Shown: positions 25,318 to 36,664, numbered from the stretch's first letter. The stretch is 64,000 bases of DNA from Holothuria scabra (GCA_037179385.1 CM074184.1:13782001-13846000); one strand, 5' to 3'. Translations and numbers: made by a program. The notes: generated by a model not told the origin, from the letters alone.

Positions 25318-25570
25318 GATCTGTGAGATGATGTTTCGCAAAACCGCCGTTATAAACAAGAGACTTGTTATTCCCCAACCAATCAACCTACTTTTTCTGC
25401 GGCGATCTAGGCTAACGTTAGGTAGGGCCTATTCCGCGTGAGAATTAGAAAGAGAACTCCGTCTTTCGTTTGCTACTGTATTTTTCTCGTTTGATTTCTC
25501 CTTCTCGTGACAACGTGTGCAAACGCTGTCCTTCGATTTTTCTTTCTGAAGTTCTGAACAGGAAGACATT
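25308..25570 (-). CDS. Unidentified minus gene, exon 1 (5' exon with start)
   Basis: The donor is AAAG|GTAAGTG at 25308. ATG at 25317 has A at -3 and codes Met-Leu-Lys before the split codon. In the same frame upstream lies another ATG at 25569 that reads 46 codons (MSSCSELQKEKSK...) to a TAG at 25429-25431. After the TAG the frame stays open to the donor and includes a hydrophobic stretch (LIGWGITSLLFITAVL). Either this is a 5' leader with an upstream ORF, or the TAG is a variant or error and the real N-terminus is 84 codons longer with a membrane segment. The sequence alone cannot decide. The exon lies in the locally most CpG-rich stretch, with an inverted CCAAT box just upstream (about 25605). 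Confidence 0.4.
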
Positions 25571-25605
25571 TTGCTGTCGTAAGACTAAGACTAGCCCCTT
25601 CGCTT

Positions 25606-26773
25606 CGACCAATCTCTCGAGTTCAATGCAGGTCTCCTAGGCCAGTTCGTCTTTTAGAAATTCCCAAGATCACGTCTCGAATAACAAGGTATAGCTTCTC
25701 AACGTTGAACTACAGTAATGATAGCCTATAAGAGCATCGCAGTCAAACTGATGATTAAAACACAAAACAATTAAGCCGGAAATTTAATACAAAATTAGCC
25801 ACCTTGGCATTCTTATTAGAACTTATTCACATAATTAATATGTGACTTAAAAAAGTAGAAAAAAGAAACAATCACACAATATTTCTTTTTTCAAAGTGGG
25901 AAGGAAAAGAATGATCGAGTCGATTCAAAATTCCCAAGATATTGGGAAAATTCCCAAGGATCGCTCTGTTGTCACTTGCATCAGGAAAACAATCCCTGCT
26001 ACATACAAATTAACACAGATACTACGCCTGTTAACGCTCACACAAACAAGCATATGTAGCAGTACGCTATCCCACGCAATCGTATGAACTGTTATATCAT
26101 ACGGTGTCTATGGGCTACATCCGGGATTTTGGGTGGGATAACAATTTTTTTTGAAGGCTGTCCAAATGTCGCCCCCGTTTCCCGCCACGATACTGTGTCT
26201 TTAATATATATATTTTATAATTTTCTTACTTTATGATTAAGTACCGTCTTTCCGCTCACACGTTGCCGATTCTCGTACGTATAATTCAACAGTTATCTAC
26301 AGATTGCAGTTTATGTAAGTTAAACGGCACCAACACCTGAAAATGCATTTCCATTAACTTAAACGTAGACTCCGCCGCCCGTTTCCACGGCTGGTTTATA
26401 TTTTGTAAGAAGCTACTAATTTGGACTTTCCTTTTAAAGTTCTTTAAACACATCAAAATAGCCGAGAAAACAAGATGCCAGCCAGTACTACAACAAAAAC
26501 ATATTAAAATACAGAGAAAACAATCTCTTATATATTTTGACACTTTATTTCCAACTATCTGCTCTCATTTAATATGGGAAATATTCAAAATTTGTTTGTA
26601 TCAATATCCCTCATGAGATACAGGCCAGTAAATGACCGAAAACATAGCTAGCTGTCAATGTAATTATAATAACATATTATGAGAAACCAAATAATTGATA
26701 GACTACCCTTACGGTCTTTGGTTGCTTCTAGTGTTTGTTCATAATTTTATTTTTTATGAGAAATATTCAGACC
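25606..26773. other. Upstream region of the minus gene
   Basis: Likely holds its promoter near the right flank of exon 1. Around 26160-26205 there is a block (CGCCCCCGTTTCCCGCCACG) shared with the right end of the fold-back element at 10.8 kb. A minus-strand open frame 26543-26286 is unassigned. Confidence 0.35.
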
Positions 26774-27035
26774 TTAAAGGGCCAAACCTCTCACCCAAAA
26801 CTACAATTTTGGTACCCGGGTACCCAAATTCTCAATTGGCTCAGCTCTTTGATTGACAGATAGTTCAAACAATGCAGAGTACCAAAGCTTACATTACACA
26901 GCATAAATGGTACTGAGAGTGTTTTCATTATATAAACTGAATTTTTCTATACTCATCCTGAAGCACTACACTGAGATTGTATCTGGATGAGCATGACAAT
27001 TTTTACTGTTTGGGGTGAGAGAACTTGGCCTTTAA
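26774..27035 (+). mobile_element. TTAA-flanked MITE, family GGCCAAACCTCTCACCC
   Basis: TTAA at 26774-26777 and 27032-27035. The ends are inverted (AAAGGGCCAAACCTCTCACC / TTTGGGGTGAGAGAACTTGG). The interior matches 43480-43797 in reverse orientation (CAATTGGCTCAGCTCTTTGA, TGAGATTGTATCTGGATGAG). Non-coding. Confidence 0.8.
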
Positions 27036-28422
27036 CTGTTCTATTACTTCTCTAGGTTTTATGTAGTGTTAAGCCGATAACAAATACTTTCTTCCAGTAA
27101 CTTGTTGTATCATGTACCGTTTTGAAAACGTACATGCAGCTTATCCTTATCCGAAATTCGATTACCACTGCTCACCATTAGCAGATAAATAATGAAACAT
27201 CGGGTTCATACAGTCTAGACGAAAGGCGCCCTCATTTTATTAAAGTTTGAGATGCGAAAACTCTTGGCAAAGGCTACGTTGCGTGTTAACCTAAATCGCT
27301 GAAAACCCCCAAATCGCCGTCATAAGGTAATCAGTCACTACAGCAATAGAGAAGATTAATTAAAACCCTTCAAAAATTATTCCAAACTTATGTTCTCTTT
27401 TCATCATAACGACTAACAACTTGTTTCTCTACACGTTGCTGTCAGGTTTCAGGTCAACCAGGATGGCTGAAGGTATAAAATAAAAAAAAAATACTTAAAA
27501 ATTAATAATTCTCTTTACTGCAGTATTTTATATTGCCAGCTATTTGGTTTTTCTCTCATATTGATTGATCTCCTCTAATGTATATCATTGAGAAAAACAA
27601 GTTGTAAATAGCGATTGTTAAGAACGGTTAAAAAACACTTCTGGAAGATATACACTGAAGAAAAAAAAAAATTAAATTTTGCATTGAAAATATTGGCCTC
27701 TGGGATTCCAGGGAGAAAACGTTATTGTACAGTTTTACATCAGATAGCCAGAACTTATAGAAACTGCAAGTTTGTGACCACTTTTCCCCCTGAATACTAC
27801 ACTCGAAGGTCAGTTTAGTGTTCAAAAATAAAATTGATTTAGGGGTATCGTTTGTACTGGATTTACGCACAGCTGTAAATGAGAAAGGAGACGAGAAGCT
27901 TCTCCTCGAACAATTGCGGCTTTGCAAAAAAAAACTTAGAATAAACTATAGATGACCTAACCAAACTGACAGAAAAAATTGGGAAAACAGCTTTTGCATA
28001 TTTTTTTTTTTATTAACGAGGGACAAAGGAGAACTTGAGTCAAAACCGTCTGAGTGATTTTATGTGTTAGTTTAATCCATTGTTATAATAGGCCTAATAC
28101 GGTATTGGCTATAATAATATTGGCGGTGGATTTGATATTTGGGCTTTCCTCGATTGCCTCGACCCTGACAGATAAGTCCATAAAACTAAAGGTTATTTTA
28201 AAACAGGGATAAACTGAGATCAAATCTATAAAAAAATATTTGCAACATGTATTCTCTCTGAAATTGGCACATACCGTAATATTATTGCAACATATAATTA
28301 GGGCAAATCAGTCATCATTGGGTTGTCCTACCAACGACATTGAGAAATTAAGTTTTATAATGCAAGATGACAGTGCTCCACTCCAATGATGATAGCGAAA
28401 TAGTAATCTTCCTTTGTGTAGG
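27036..28422. other. No gene recognised
   Basis: AT-rich. A start-like CCAGGATGGCTGAAG|GTATAAAA at about 27459 looks like a tiny initial exon with donor, but no continuation was found. Nothing else. Confidence 0.3.
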
Positions 28423-28680
28423 AGAATCCGATTAGCGCGTGTTTTAAGGGACTGTAGACCACCATCAGTGGGGTCCATCAGCCTAAAATGATCTTATTCA
28501 TTGTTTACATGAATTTCAAACCCTCATATTTAGTGGAATTGAAGAATTAAACATACAAATTAGTGTAAAAGCATCCATGATAGAGTTAAGCAAGGGAATC
28601 GAGAGATTTAAAGGTGATGGACCCAGTAATGGCCGACTGAAATCAGACCATCACTTGCTGTCCGGATTGGTGTGTAGGAA
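28423..28680 (+). repeat. Dispersed 250-bp repeat, copy 2 of 3
   Basis: The closest match is to the copy at 1412. It shares GGGGTCCATC, TTTACATGAATTTCAAACCC and the end block ATCACTTGCTGTCCGGATT. It differs by scattered substitutions, as expected for old copies. Confidence 0.8.
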
Positions 28681-28934
28681 GGACACGGACATCTTATTCA
28701 ATCAGAGTCCTAAGTTTCATCATCCGCTTCTATTCCAAAATAAAACAAGTTCGATACCTCATCTTCAATCACATGCCTGTTTGCATGGTTGTTTCTAACT
28801 TCAATTTACCCATTACTATTTATTCATGATTTTATAGATTTTTGAGAACCGGTACATGCATATTTTAAATTTTACACCTGCTGCTGCAACCAATTTAATT
28901 AGCATTCAATCTTCCTTCCGGACTGGAGTGGGGT

Positions 28935-29345
28935 TTAAAGTGTACCTCAAATCAAAAAATTCAAAAATATATGTTAAACAACATAAAAAATTAATTCTAA
29001 CAGTTCAACTCCCATATTCATAGGACATTCTTGAGTTGAGTAATAAAATGTTGAAGTTTATTCACTTATGAAAAAATGAGTCAATTGCGCAATAATTTGT
29101 GTCATTACAATCTTTGCATTTCTTTGTTTTTCTTAAAGTTACTGCACCTTGTACAAGGTGTCATGGCACTCTTATTGTTATGGGGTGATGCAATTAATTA
29201 AGCCTTCTCTGTACAACATGCACAGGAAGTGTTCAAGATCCTAAAAACATTTCTAATGTTAAAGGAAAACAAAGCAAGTAATGCGAAGTTGAACAACAAG
29301 AAAGTTAGAAATTTTTGTGCAATGGACTTATTTGTTGGGAATTTG
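28935..29345 (+). mobile_element. Fold-back element, copy 2 of 3
   Basis: Starts GTTTAAAGTGTACCTCAA, contains CATAGGACATTCTTGAG, CAATTGCGCAATAATTTGTG and the central ACAAGGTGTCATGGCACTCT, and ends with the inverse arm (GTGCAATGGACTTATTTGTT). Confidence 0.7.
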
Positions 29346-29883
29346 ACTGTTAGAATTCATTTTTTCGAGCTGTTGAATAAATATTTTTGAATTTTTCGAC
29401 TTGATATAAATTTTTATACAGTTGACCTTAACTTATATTTTTCGTTCTTATTTTATCTCACCTTTTTCGGAATACAGAGTGAGAGTTCTAATTTGTTTTC
29501 GCGTTCTCATGCATAAATGTGCCTTAACGTTTGTCTGTACAGATAGGTTTGTGAATCATGATACCGGTAGATGGGAACCAAACTGCCGTTATCTTTTCGG
29601 AGGTGGTCGCCATGGCCTAAGGACTACTGTAAACTTTATGAAGAAAGTTGGCTGGGAGATTTTCAAGTGTTGTTAGATGTGTCATAATATATTAGTAGGA
29701 TAGCGTACAATGAAGTCTCGTCAAGAGATAAAACTTATTTCGCCTGAAAGGTACTGGTACAGGGGAAATGTTTCATTTTTTGAAGATGTCACCACATTTT
29801 TCATCAGCAATTGCATTTTCAATTTTTGTTTCCTTTAAAAGGGAAGTTTAAGAAAAAAAGTAAATGTCCTATATGGAAAAGTA

Positions 29884-29987
29884 TAGCCAGCCAGCCAGCC
29901 AGCCAGTCAGCCAGTCAGCCAGTCAGTCAGTCAGTCAGTCAGTCAGTCAGTCAGTCAGTCAGTCAGTCAGTCAGTCAGTCAGTCAGT
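29884..29987. repeat. CAGC/CAGT tetranucleotide microsatellite at a SINE tail
   Basis: CCAG and then TCAG repeated about 25 times, directly abutting the 3' end of the SINE (GTTAGATAGATGG). The other copies have only short GTTAG-like tails, so the array probably grew from this tail. Confidence 0.9.
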
Positions 29988-30161
29988 TAGATAGATGGAG
30001 TTTTACGGCCCAGTTTCCAACCTATTGGTCTAAGTCGAGCCGGCCACGTCTTTTTCCAGTTGTGGCTCACTGGCTTGTTTTCCATACTCCGTTGCTTATG
30101 CGGAGCATCACGCACAACGGCAGAAGGTTTCATTTTTAAAGTCTTTGGTATGACTCGACCT

Positions 30162-30174
30162 GGGAATAGTACCC
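30162..30174 (-). promoter_or_regulatory. SINE internal Pol III B box (degenerate)
   Basis: GGGTACTATTCCC differs from the consensus GGTTCGANTCC by central changes, so the copy is probably inactive. It is followed by CAGGTCGAG. Confidence 0.45.
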
Positions 30175-30197
30175 GGGCCTTCCGCGTGAGAGGTGGA

Positions 30198-30216
30198 TGC
30201 TCTAACCGTCAGACCA
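30198..30216 (-). promoter_or_regulatory. SINE internal Pol III A box
   Basis: TGGTCTGACGGTTAGAGCA on the minus strand resembles the tRNA A box (TRGYNNARNNG type). With the B box 24 bases further in it would form a type-2 RNA polymerase III promoter. Confidence 0.5.
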
Positions 30217-30224
30217 AACATGAT

Positions 30225-30815
30225 GTAGAAGAGGAACCAAATCTTCACATTGTGTTGGACTTCCATATTTCTATATTTTTCGAGATATCAGTAAAAGAAG
30301 TTACTCGTGTTCCAAAGTGATTTTGAGGGTAGCAAAGGTTAAATCACTACCTCACATTGACAAGATAGAAATGCTTTGTTTCCCTTTGTTTGTTCAGACT
30401 GTTGTGGTGACCATAAAGTTTATTCGGATAGGACCTCCCTGTGGGGGAATTTTGCAATTTTTAAAGCTCTAATACCGCTTCTTCGATCACTTTCAGGTAA
30501 TAGGGGATTGCTGTAGAGAAAATTGTTAAAAAGTTTAAAGATAAACAAAAGTCTCCATCATGCCGGACTCGATTTGAACCATTTGGCTGGAAACAACTCG
30601 GCCGTAAAACTCCATGTAGCTAACAAACCAACTAACCATTTATGTCGGAGGATATGATTTCACATGTACTTGCTTCAAGTTCAATTTTTTGTTGAAAATG
30701 TTTACTTGCTCATATCTTGAAAACTACACTTCGGATTTTGATGCAAATTTCACCACAACGTAAGTTTAAGTGCCCCTCTGACATTTAAAAACTTAAGGTG
30801 ACCTTAAACCCTTCA
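30225..30815 (+). repeat. Dispersed repeat, copy 1 of 2 (about 550 bp)
   Basis: Shares with 36665-37165, in order: GAACCAAATCT-like start, AGATATCAGTAAA, CCTCACATT(G/A)ACAAG, TGGGATTG/GGGGATTG, CTTGCTTCAAGTTCA, ACTTGCTCATATCTT. It carries a nested SINE fragment at 30562-30638 that the other copy lacks. Confidence 0.7.
30562..30638 (+). mobile_element. SINE, 5'-truncated, plus orientation
   Basis: GCCGGACTCGATTTGAACCA then GGCCGTAAAACTCCATGTAG and a CTAACAAACCAACTAACC tail. It lacks the tRNA head and is nested in the 30.2-kb member of a two-copy repeat. Confidence 0.7.
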
Positions 30816-30819
30816 CAGA

Positions 30820-31170
30820 GGGGCAAATCTCTGTTTGGGCGTGGGGGCAAAAATGCTTATGATGTGCCCATGAGTATTAAACTGTGCACGCGTGGCGGGC
30901 ACCGCGAGCGCGAAGCCCCAAAGGGCCCTTGGTGGGATCCAGGGGCAAAGCCCCTGTGGGGTTCCAGGGGCAACCCCCCGGAAGCGCTTGTGTTCTAGCA
31001 TTTCCGAAGCTTCAGAAAAACTGTTTCGAACGAAAAAAAACGGTCGGAAAAGCGGTGACCGTATTTTTAGGTCTACTCATTTTTATTTTTGGGGGGGGGG
31101 GCTTTGCCCCCTTTCACTTGAGGGGGCAAAGGCCCCCCTTTTCCCCCGGGATTTGCACCCCTGACCCTTC
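30820..31170 (+). repeat. GC-rich repeat region related to 8.5 kb
   Basis: It has GGGGCAAAGCCCC-type palindromes, GGGATCCAGGGGCAAAGCCC, a G-run at about 31091, and GGCAAAGGCCCCCC at the right. The GGATCCAGGGGCAAA block is the reverse complement of the 8.5-kb repeat. Confidence 0.6.
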
Positions 31171-31648
31171 ATTTTGAAGTTAAAGGGGAAATTTCTTGAA
31201 TCCGTTACAACTGAATATATGATACGACAGTTGACGTTAGTCTGTTACATGTAAAGCCATTTAGCGCCATCTTACAGAAATAAAGATCAATCTCCCATCT
31301 AGTGTTCATTTGTTCGCGACTGTGCAATGCTTTCCTTTACTCAGTATTGCTAAGTGGAAACAGCCTGAGTACCATAAAAATTTCTATAATATAAATTCTG
31401 CGAAGAATAAGCAGCACGTGTAATGCTTCTTGTGACGCAATCGTTTGGAAATGTATGGAATCACACGGCTTTAAACACGACAAGGGTTTGGAGAAGTTCA
31501 GATCAGCCGAAGCGCACACAATAGCTGACTTAACTAATCACGGTTACTATGCACGCTGTAGACAGCTTTTGGAAAGCGGGTTGATTATTACTAGAGGTTA
31601 AATAAAGCTGAGTGCCTGTTATAACTCGATTTGTTTATTCTCTTTTAC

Positions 31649-31667
31649 CAGGGAGTACATCTCCCTG
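31649..31667. repeat. Short hairpin with CAGGGAG core
   Basis: CAGGGAG, loop TACAT, CTCCCTG: a perfect 7-bp stem, 0.3 kb before the start of the MOLO1-like gene. Confidence 0.7.
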
Positions 31668-31995
31668 CTGCTACAGCGAGATCAACTGATGTTTTACTTC
31701 ATGGATATTAACGTAACAACCTGTCTCTTTTAATTTTACAATGTGAAGTTTTCACACGTGTAAAAGTATGTGGAAAGGACATTCATTTTTAACAAATTCA
31801 GCCACGCGACGGTGTGAATTGCTTACTCTGCAGAATAGTACGAAACAGACAAGAATCTCATGATATATCGACATGTAGGCCTCCGCTCATACATCGCCGA
31901 AACGAAACATTCTAGTCGAAATTCAGTTTCAAGGCGGGTGTTGATAATTGTCTGCCGAAAAACGATACTGCAGGGAGTTTGAAAGCTTCTTTAGC

Positions 31996-32215
31996 ATGCG
32001 AGTTTACTGTTTGTTTCTTAAAAGGTGGGGGTTGGCATTCATGCTGATTGTTTTTATCGCTGACACTTTTATTTCAATCTGTGACGGAAGTTGGTCTGTG
32101 GATAATTTCCCCAACCCTAGTCTTCAACCTCAAGCGTGCGGGTTTGAAGAAAGCTATTGCCAGAGTAATACCTGCTGGGTTTGTGATCCTGATGGAATTA
32201 TGACGTCACAAGAAG
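31996..32215 (+). CDS. MOLO1/TPM-like protein, first coding exon
   Basis: First coding exon of a TPM-domain protein of the MOLO1 type. In nematodes MOLO-1 is an auxiliary subunit of levamisole-sensitive acetylcholine receptors; that role is not shown for this gene. The ATG at 31996 gives a hydrophobic N-terminus (about residues 10-28, WGLAFMLIVFIADTF), read as a signal peptide or anchor. It is followed by the family signature: W at residue 33, then FPNPSLQPQACG (about 38-49), Cys 55 and 60, and WVCDPDGIM (about 61-69). The exon ends AGAAG|GTGAGA, a good donor, after one base of codon 74 (phase 1). The frame stays open upstream to a TTG at 31948, but nuclear genes rarely start there, so I chose the ATG. 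No TATA box is evident. The family assignment rests on remembered motifs, not a search. Confidence 0.78.
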
Positions 32216-32711
32216 GTGAGACTGTACTATTTTACTTTTAATGGTGGGAGTAACCTTTTACATTTGTATTTTGATGGCCGTATTCATGAATTAGCCAAAC
32301 ATTTGGTCTCAGTAGACGTCAACAAGCTGGTAGGCTTACTAAATTCAGTCAGTGGACCATAAAGTATGGCTTAGACGGTGACATCCATCTGAAACAAGGT
32401 TTCATCCCGCCTACAACAAACGAATAAATTTAGTAGTGTAGAATTGTTGTAATCAGCCGAATGCGGTTGACTGTATGCATATTTTTTATTTCTCTGTTTA
32501 ACTTAACCTGTTTTTTCTAAAATTTGTATGGCACGATCAAGGTATCTCCGAATAAGTTCCTAATCAGTAAATATGCACTGTTGGCCGAAGTGGTTTTCCC
32601 AAGTTGCTTTCCAATCTAAAGTAAATCTGATAGGCCAGTTTACGAAATATACTGTAGTGTAACGGTTGAGCTGGTTTCACTCGATAGTTTTCATTTAAAT
32701 CATTTAAATCG

Positions 32712-33021
32712 GGCACATCCCAGCAAGCAAGACAAGCTGGGCCCCAAGTAAATTTTACTTGGGAAGCTTGGGCTTATTTGGGCTTCGGCTGAGGTTGGTA
32801 TTGTCATCAGGTTCCAATTGGGTCCCGACTGGGCCTGCCAGAGAGGTGGGAGAGATACTGTAAACCCTCTCGGGCCAAGTTGGGACCCAGTGGAGCTTAA
32901 TTGGGCTAAGTTAGCCCAATTGGGGCCTAATGAATGCCCACTGACAAAACTGATTGGGCCCCAATTGGGAGCCCAATTTGGCCCCAAATGGGACCCAATA
33001 TGATGTGCTGGCAGGGATGCA
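32712..33021. mobile_element. Non-autonomous element with repeated CCCAATTGGG boxes
   Basis: The ends are roughly inverse (GCACATCCCAGCAAGCA / complement GCATCCCTGCCAGCACA). Between them TTGGGNCC, GGGCCCAA-like and CCAATTGGGGCC boxes recur at least nine times in both orientations. The open frame across it (Gly-Pro-Asn-Trp repeats) is a by-product of these boxes. Confidence 0.6.
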
Positions 33022-33877
33022 CAGTTATACATCTGCCACACTCAAAAGATGTAGCTAACGTCATATTCTTTTCCAAAGAGCAATAACAAAGCATTTTGCT
33101 GTGGAGAAAAACATCACATCTTCTTGTGCGTGTTTTTATCCCAAAGCCTCATGTAATCTTTTATCACCCATTCTTTGGATTTACCCCCCCCCCCCCGCTC
33201 CTCCCCGTCCTCAACAGGTCATCAAAGCACTTCGACTTCAACTAGTCTAGACCTATGCTGAAAAATACTGTGATTTTTGCGGGCCGGTCCTTAGTTCTTA
33301 GTTAAGGTGTTGACGCACCTTAATTAAATCCACCAATGAGGACCTGTTTCTTTAAGGGTTTGGGATATCACCAACTAACATTTCATTCAGGCGACTTTGA
33401 TGCATCGATTAAGTGCTCCTTTTCATCATTTTTCCTTCTTTCCCTTCTCTTTTTTACATCTTCTTGCTAATATAAGGGGCGGTGGCCCCTTGCCCCCTGA
33501 CGCCGATCCTGGTTTCATCACATTCAAGTTTCTCTCCTTCCTATTAATTTCAGTGTTGCAATGTTAATTTGCACACGCTTTTACTGGAAGCGTTTTACAA
33601 ACCCTACATAATACTGGAACTGTAACTTGGGAAAGCAGTCCAGTCAATACTATCGTCAACAAAATTTATTAATAAACATTCGCCTCTACAAATTTATCGC
33701 AAATGTTTGACAGCGAACTACTTTAGACGTGGCTTATATGTAAACTGAGTATGTATGTAACTAAAAGTGACATGTGCCAGTCAAGCCTTACAACAGTAGT
33801 GCGTTCCCAACGCCTCGCGACCTTTTGTCATCAAAATACACACTGGTCTGACTGAACAGGGGTGATTTTATTATCAA

Positions 33878-34175
33878 TTTTAAAGTGTACCTCAATTAAC
33901 TCAAAAATTGAAAAATATATATTAATCAGCATGAAAAATGAATTCTTACAGTCCAACCCCCATCTTCATGGGACATTCTTGAGCCGAAATATGACATGTT
34001 GAACTTTATTGAAATGGCACATTGCGCAGTAATTTGTGATGTTATTCTTGCACTATTCAAATTACAATCTTTTATTTCTTTGTTTTCTGAAAGTTACTGC
34101 ACTTAGTACCAAGGTGTGATGACAGTCTTATTGTTATGGGGTGATGTAATTAATTAAGTCCTCTATGTTCAACAA
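33878..34175 (+). mobile_element. Fold-back element, copy 3 of 3
   Basis: Starts TTTTAAAGTGTACCTCAATT, then GGGACATTCTTGAGCCGAAA, ATTGCGCAGTAATTTGTGA and CCAAGGTGTGATGACAGTCT. The second arm is lost, so the copy is truncated. Confidence 0.7.
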
Positions 34176-34372
34176 GTATGTGCAAGCTAACAAATTTGAC
34201 TTAGGCCTATATATTTTGCATGTATACAGTATCAATGTCATGAAATATGAAAGAAGCATAAAAGGATGAAGGGAATTTGAGAGACTGCTGTTGTTTTCAA
34301 GTAAGTTTGGGATGACTTGAAAAGGCTCAAACTGACATTTTCTAAAAGTCCTTCAGTCATCTGAACACACAG

Positions 34373-34720
34373 TGGCGTAGTTACACATTTTACCAGGGCC
34401 CGGAGGGGGATGGAGGGCAAGCACCCACATTTTCCGATCTTTTAAAGCTTTTCTTACCACATTATGAGAAAGGTAATTCGTGCGGAAAAATTCGCTTTTT
34501 GGAGACAATTAATTACAAATATTGTGCTTTTACTGGAGAAACTTCAGAACTTTATAAAACAGAGTTGGGAAAAGCACACTTTAGTTGACTGGTGTCACCT
34601 TTGTTTTTTAATCTACCCGAATTATTGAGGGGAGAACGATGTGATTGCCCGCCAATATATTCATTGGTGGGGAAATGGCCCCACTGCCCCCCCCCCCTCC
34701 CCAGGATTGAAACCACCTGT
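34373..34720 (+). mobile_element. hAT-like MITE, CAGTGGCGTAG end
   Basis: Begins CAGTGGCGTAGTTAC. The interior matches the reverse complement of 56832-57523 (TTGACTGGTGTCACC, GTTGGGAAAAGC). The right end is unclear after a C-run (about 34690). Confidence 0.6.
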
Positions 34721-36664
34721 AGGACAGAGACTCTTGGTTTGCGGCTTTCCGCTATACATTCTTAAAAATGTGTGAGGATGATCAACATCAAATTTTATTG
34801 GAGACCTATGTTGTAAATTAGTCAAGAAGACGCACACCGTAACGTCGGAGCTTACAATAGAAGAAGCATTGCAAAATATCTCATTATTTCCTATGGGTTA
34901 AGACTCTGTTATCATTGTACTGATATGATGGTATAAGACATAGTCTGCTTTGTACATGAATGTTTGCATAACATTTCACATTAGATATAACAGTACCGTA
35001 ATAAACAATGATATTGAAAGTAACGACAAGACTGGTAGGCTCTAAATTGTACAATCCTCGTATATCGTTCACGATTAATAGTGCGTGGGTGTGATCTAAA
35101 AACGCACAGAGAAACAATAACAAGTTCAATATACGTCTGATTGAGTGTGTGGTTAGACTGAAGGTTTAATTCTGAACTCCTCAATAACAAAAACGACATT
35201 TTTTTTATTCATTCATCTTGAGGTTATTTTCCACACTTGTATATTAAGTCGATATGATTCAGTGTAGCAATATGGTGTAGGTCGATCTTTCGCAAAAACG
35301 TGATCACTTCATTACAGACTGACGAATATGGGGAAAGAGCGGAGTAAATTGGTATCAAAATTAAGTAATTATTGTTGAGTCTAAATTTAATTGGTCAAAT
35401 AATGGTAGAAATTCATAATAGACATCCTTTTCTTTTTTTTTTAAATAGGATTGAATATTTACATGAACAAGTAATGCAGTTTTGACTTACAACATTAGTA
35501 CGCCAGCAAACTCGAAACCTCTTTTGAATTCTTCATCTTTTAAACTATTTTTCAAGATTTTTATTTTATTAGATGTCTGAACATGTGACAACGTAGTTTA
35601 ACTTTCAAACATCTTGCCGTACCAATCATTTAAAATATGTTGAAAACAAAACTCATAGGAGTGATAATAATTGCTTTGTATTGGACAAATACCTGCCTTG
35701 GACACTGCGATTTGCTATACATTGCAAGAGCTTGTAACCATTTTAGTTAAACCTGTCAATACCCTTATGTATATGTTAGTTTTATGATAACGTGACAAAT
35801 AAATCAAGTCTGACAATACCATGAGGTTTTCATTATTATAACCTGACAAGTAAATTAAACCTAATTAAGGCGGAGAATATCCTTACTATACAAGTTTGTA
35901 GTATAACTAACGTTAATGCAAGTTAAGACCAGTTCGGTAGTTTAGCCAGTCATGCTGTCCTTAAAATATGTAGAACACTGTATTATGAAAAAGTATCAAA
36001 ATTAAGATATACGTTCCATCTATCAATTGACAATTTCCTGTTACACATGTAGCTCATGACTCCTTCATTCGTCAAACAGAGTAAACATAATTTCACATGT
36101 GAAACCACCACGATGTGAGAGCTGTCAAAAGTGCAATAGACCGATGTGGCGTCGTGTGTTTTCATTGGGTTTACATAAAAATGACGTAAACTAAACTATG
36201 CCTCCAATACTTATCATCTGTAGGGATTTTGTTCGTGTCTCCCACACATTGTAAACGAAGAGGCAGAAACCCTTCATGACTTTTACAAAAAAAGACAGTC
36301 AAATGGAAGAAGACACCCCAATTTGCAAGAAAAGTACTTTCCTTGCTATAGAGTTTTGCTCATAGAACGTTACATCCATAATAAGATACCTAATTGTCAT
36401 TATTAATACATCCTCCTAACACTAAGTGCCCCTCAAGATAAATTTTACTCTCAAGATCTTGAACAGATTCGACGTTAAAGGGGAAGAATACTTCTAATAT
36501 CCTCGAAAAAAAATTGTTGTTCTTAAGCTTGCAAAGTTTTTTCTCATTTCTTTAGTAAATATTTGTCATGATTATCCAAGCCATTCGATGTTACATTTTA
36601 GGGTTAAATAATTAGGTTAATAATAAAGGGAAGTTTAACCAATTAAAGCGAAAAATTTATTTTC

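Larger units (their letters stand above)
29988..30216 (-). mobile_element. tRNA-Glu-like SINE, copy 2 (best preserved)
   Basis: On the minus strand the head has an A-box-like TGGTCTGACGGTTAGAGCA (30216-30198), an anticodon-like CTCTCAC, and a B-box-like GGGTACTATTCCC (30174-30162). This layout resembles tRNA-Glu(CTC). The body matches 20177-20412, and the 3' tail merges into the tetranucleotide array at 29884-29987. Confidence 0.8.

Noticed and set aside
29864..30139. Open frame with Ser-Gln-Pro and Ser-Gln-Ser-Val repeats
   Set aside because: It translates the tetranucleotide microsatellite and the SINE.
31948..31995. In-frame extension of the MOLO1-like exon 1 to a TTG
   Set aside because: Non-ATG start is unlikely for a nuclear gene, and the ATG at 31996 puts the hydrophobic leader at the N-terminus as expected.
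32700..33041. 113-codon frame with Gly-Pro-Asn-Trp repeats
   Set aside because: It is a translation of the CCCAATTGGG box array of a mobile element; the opposite strand is open too.
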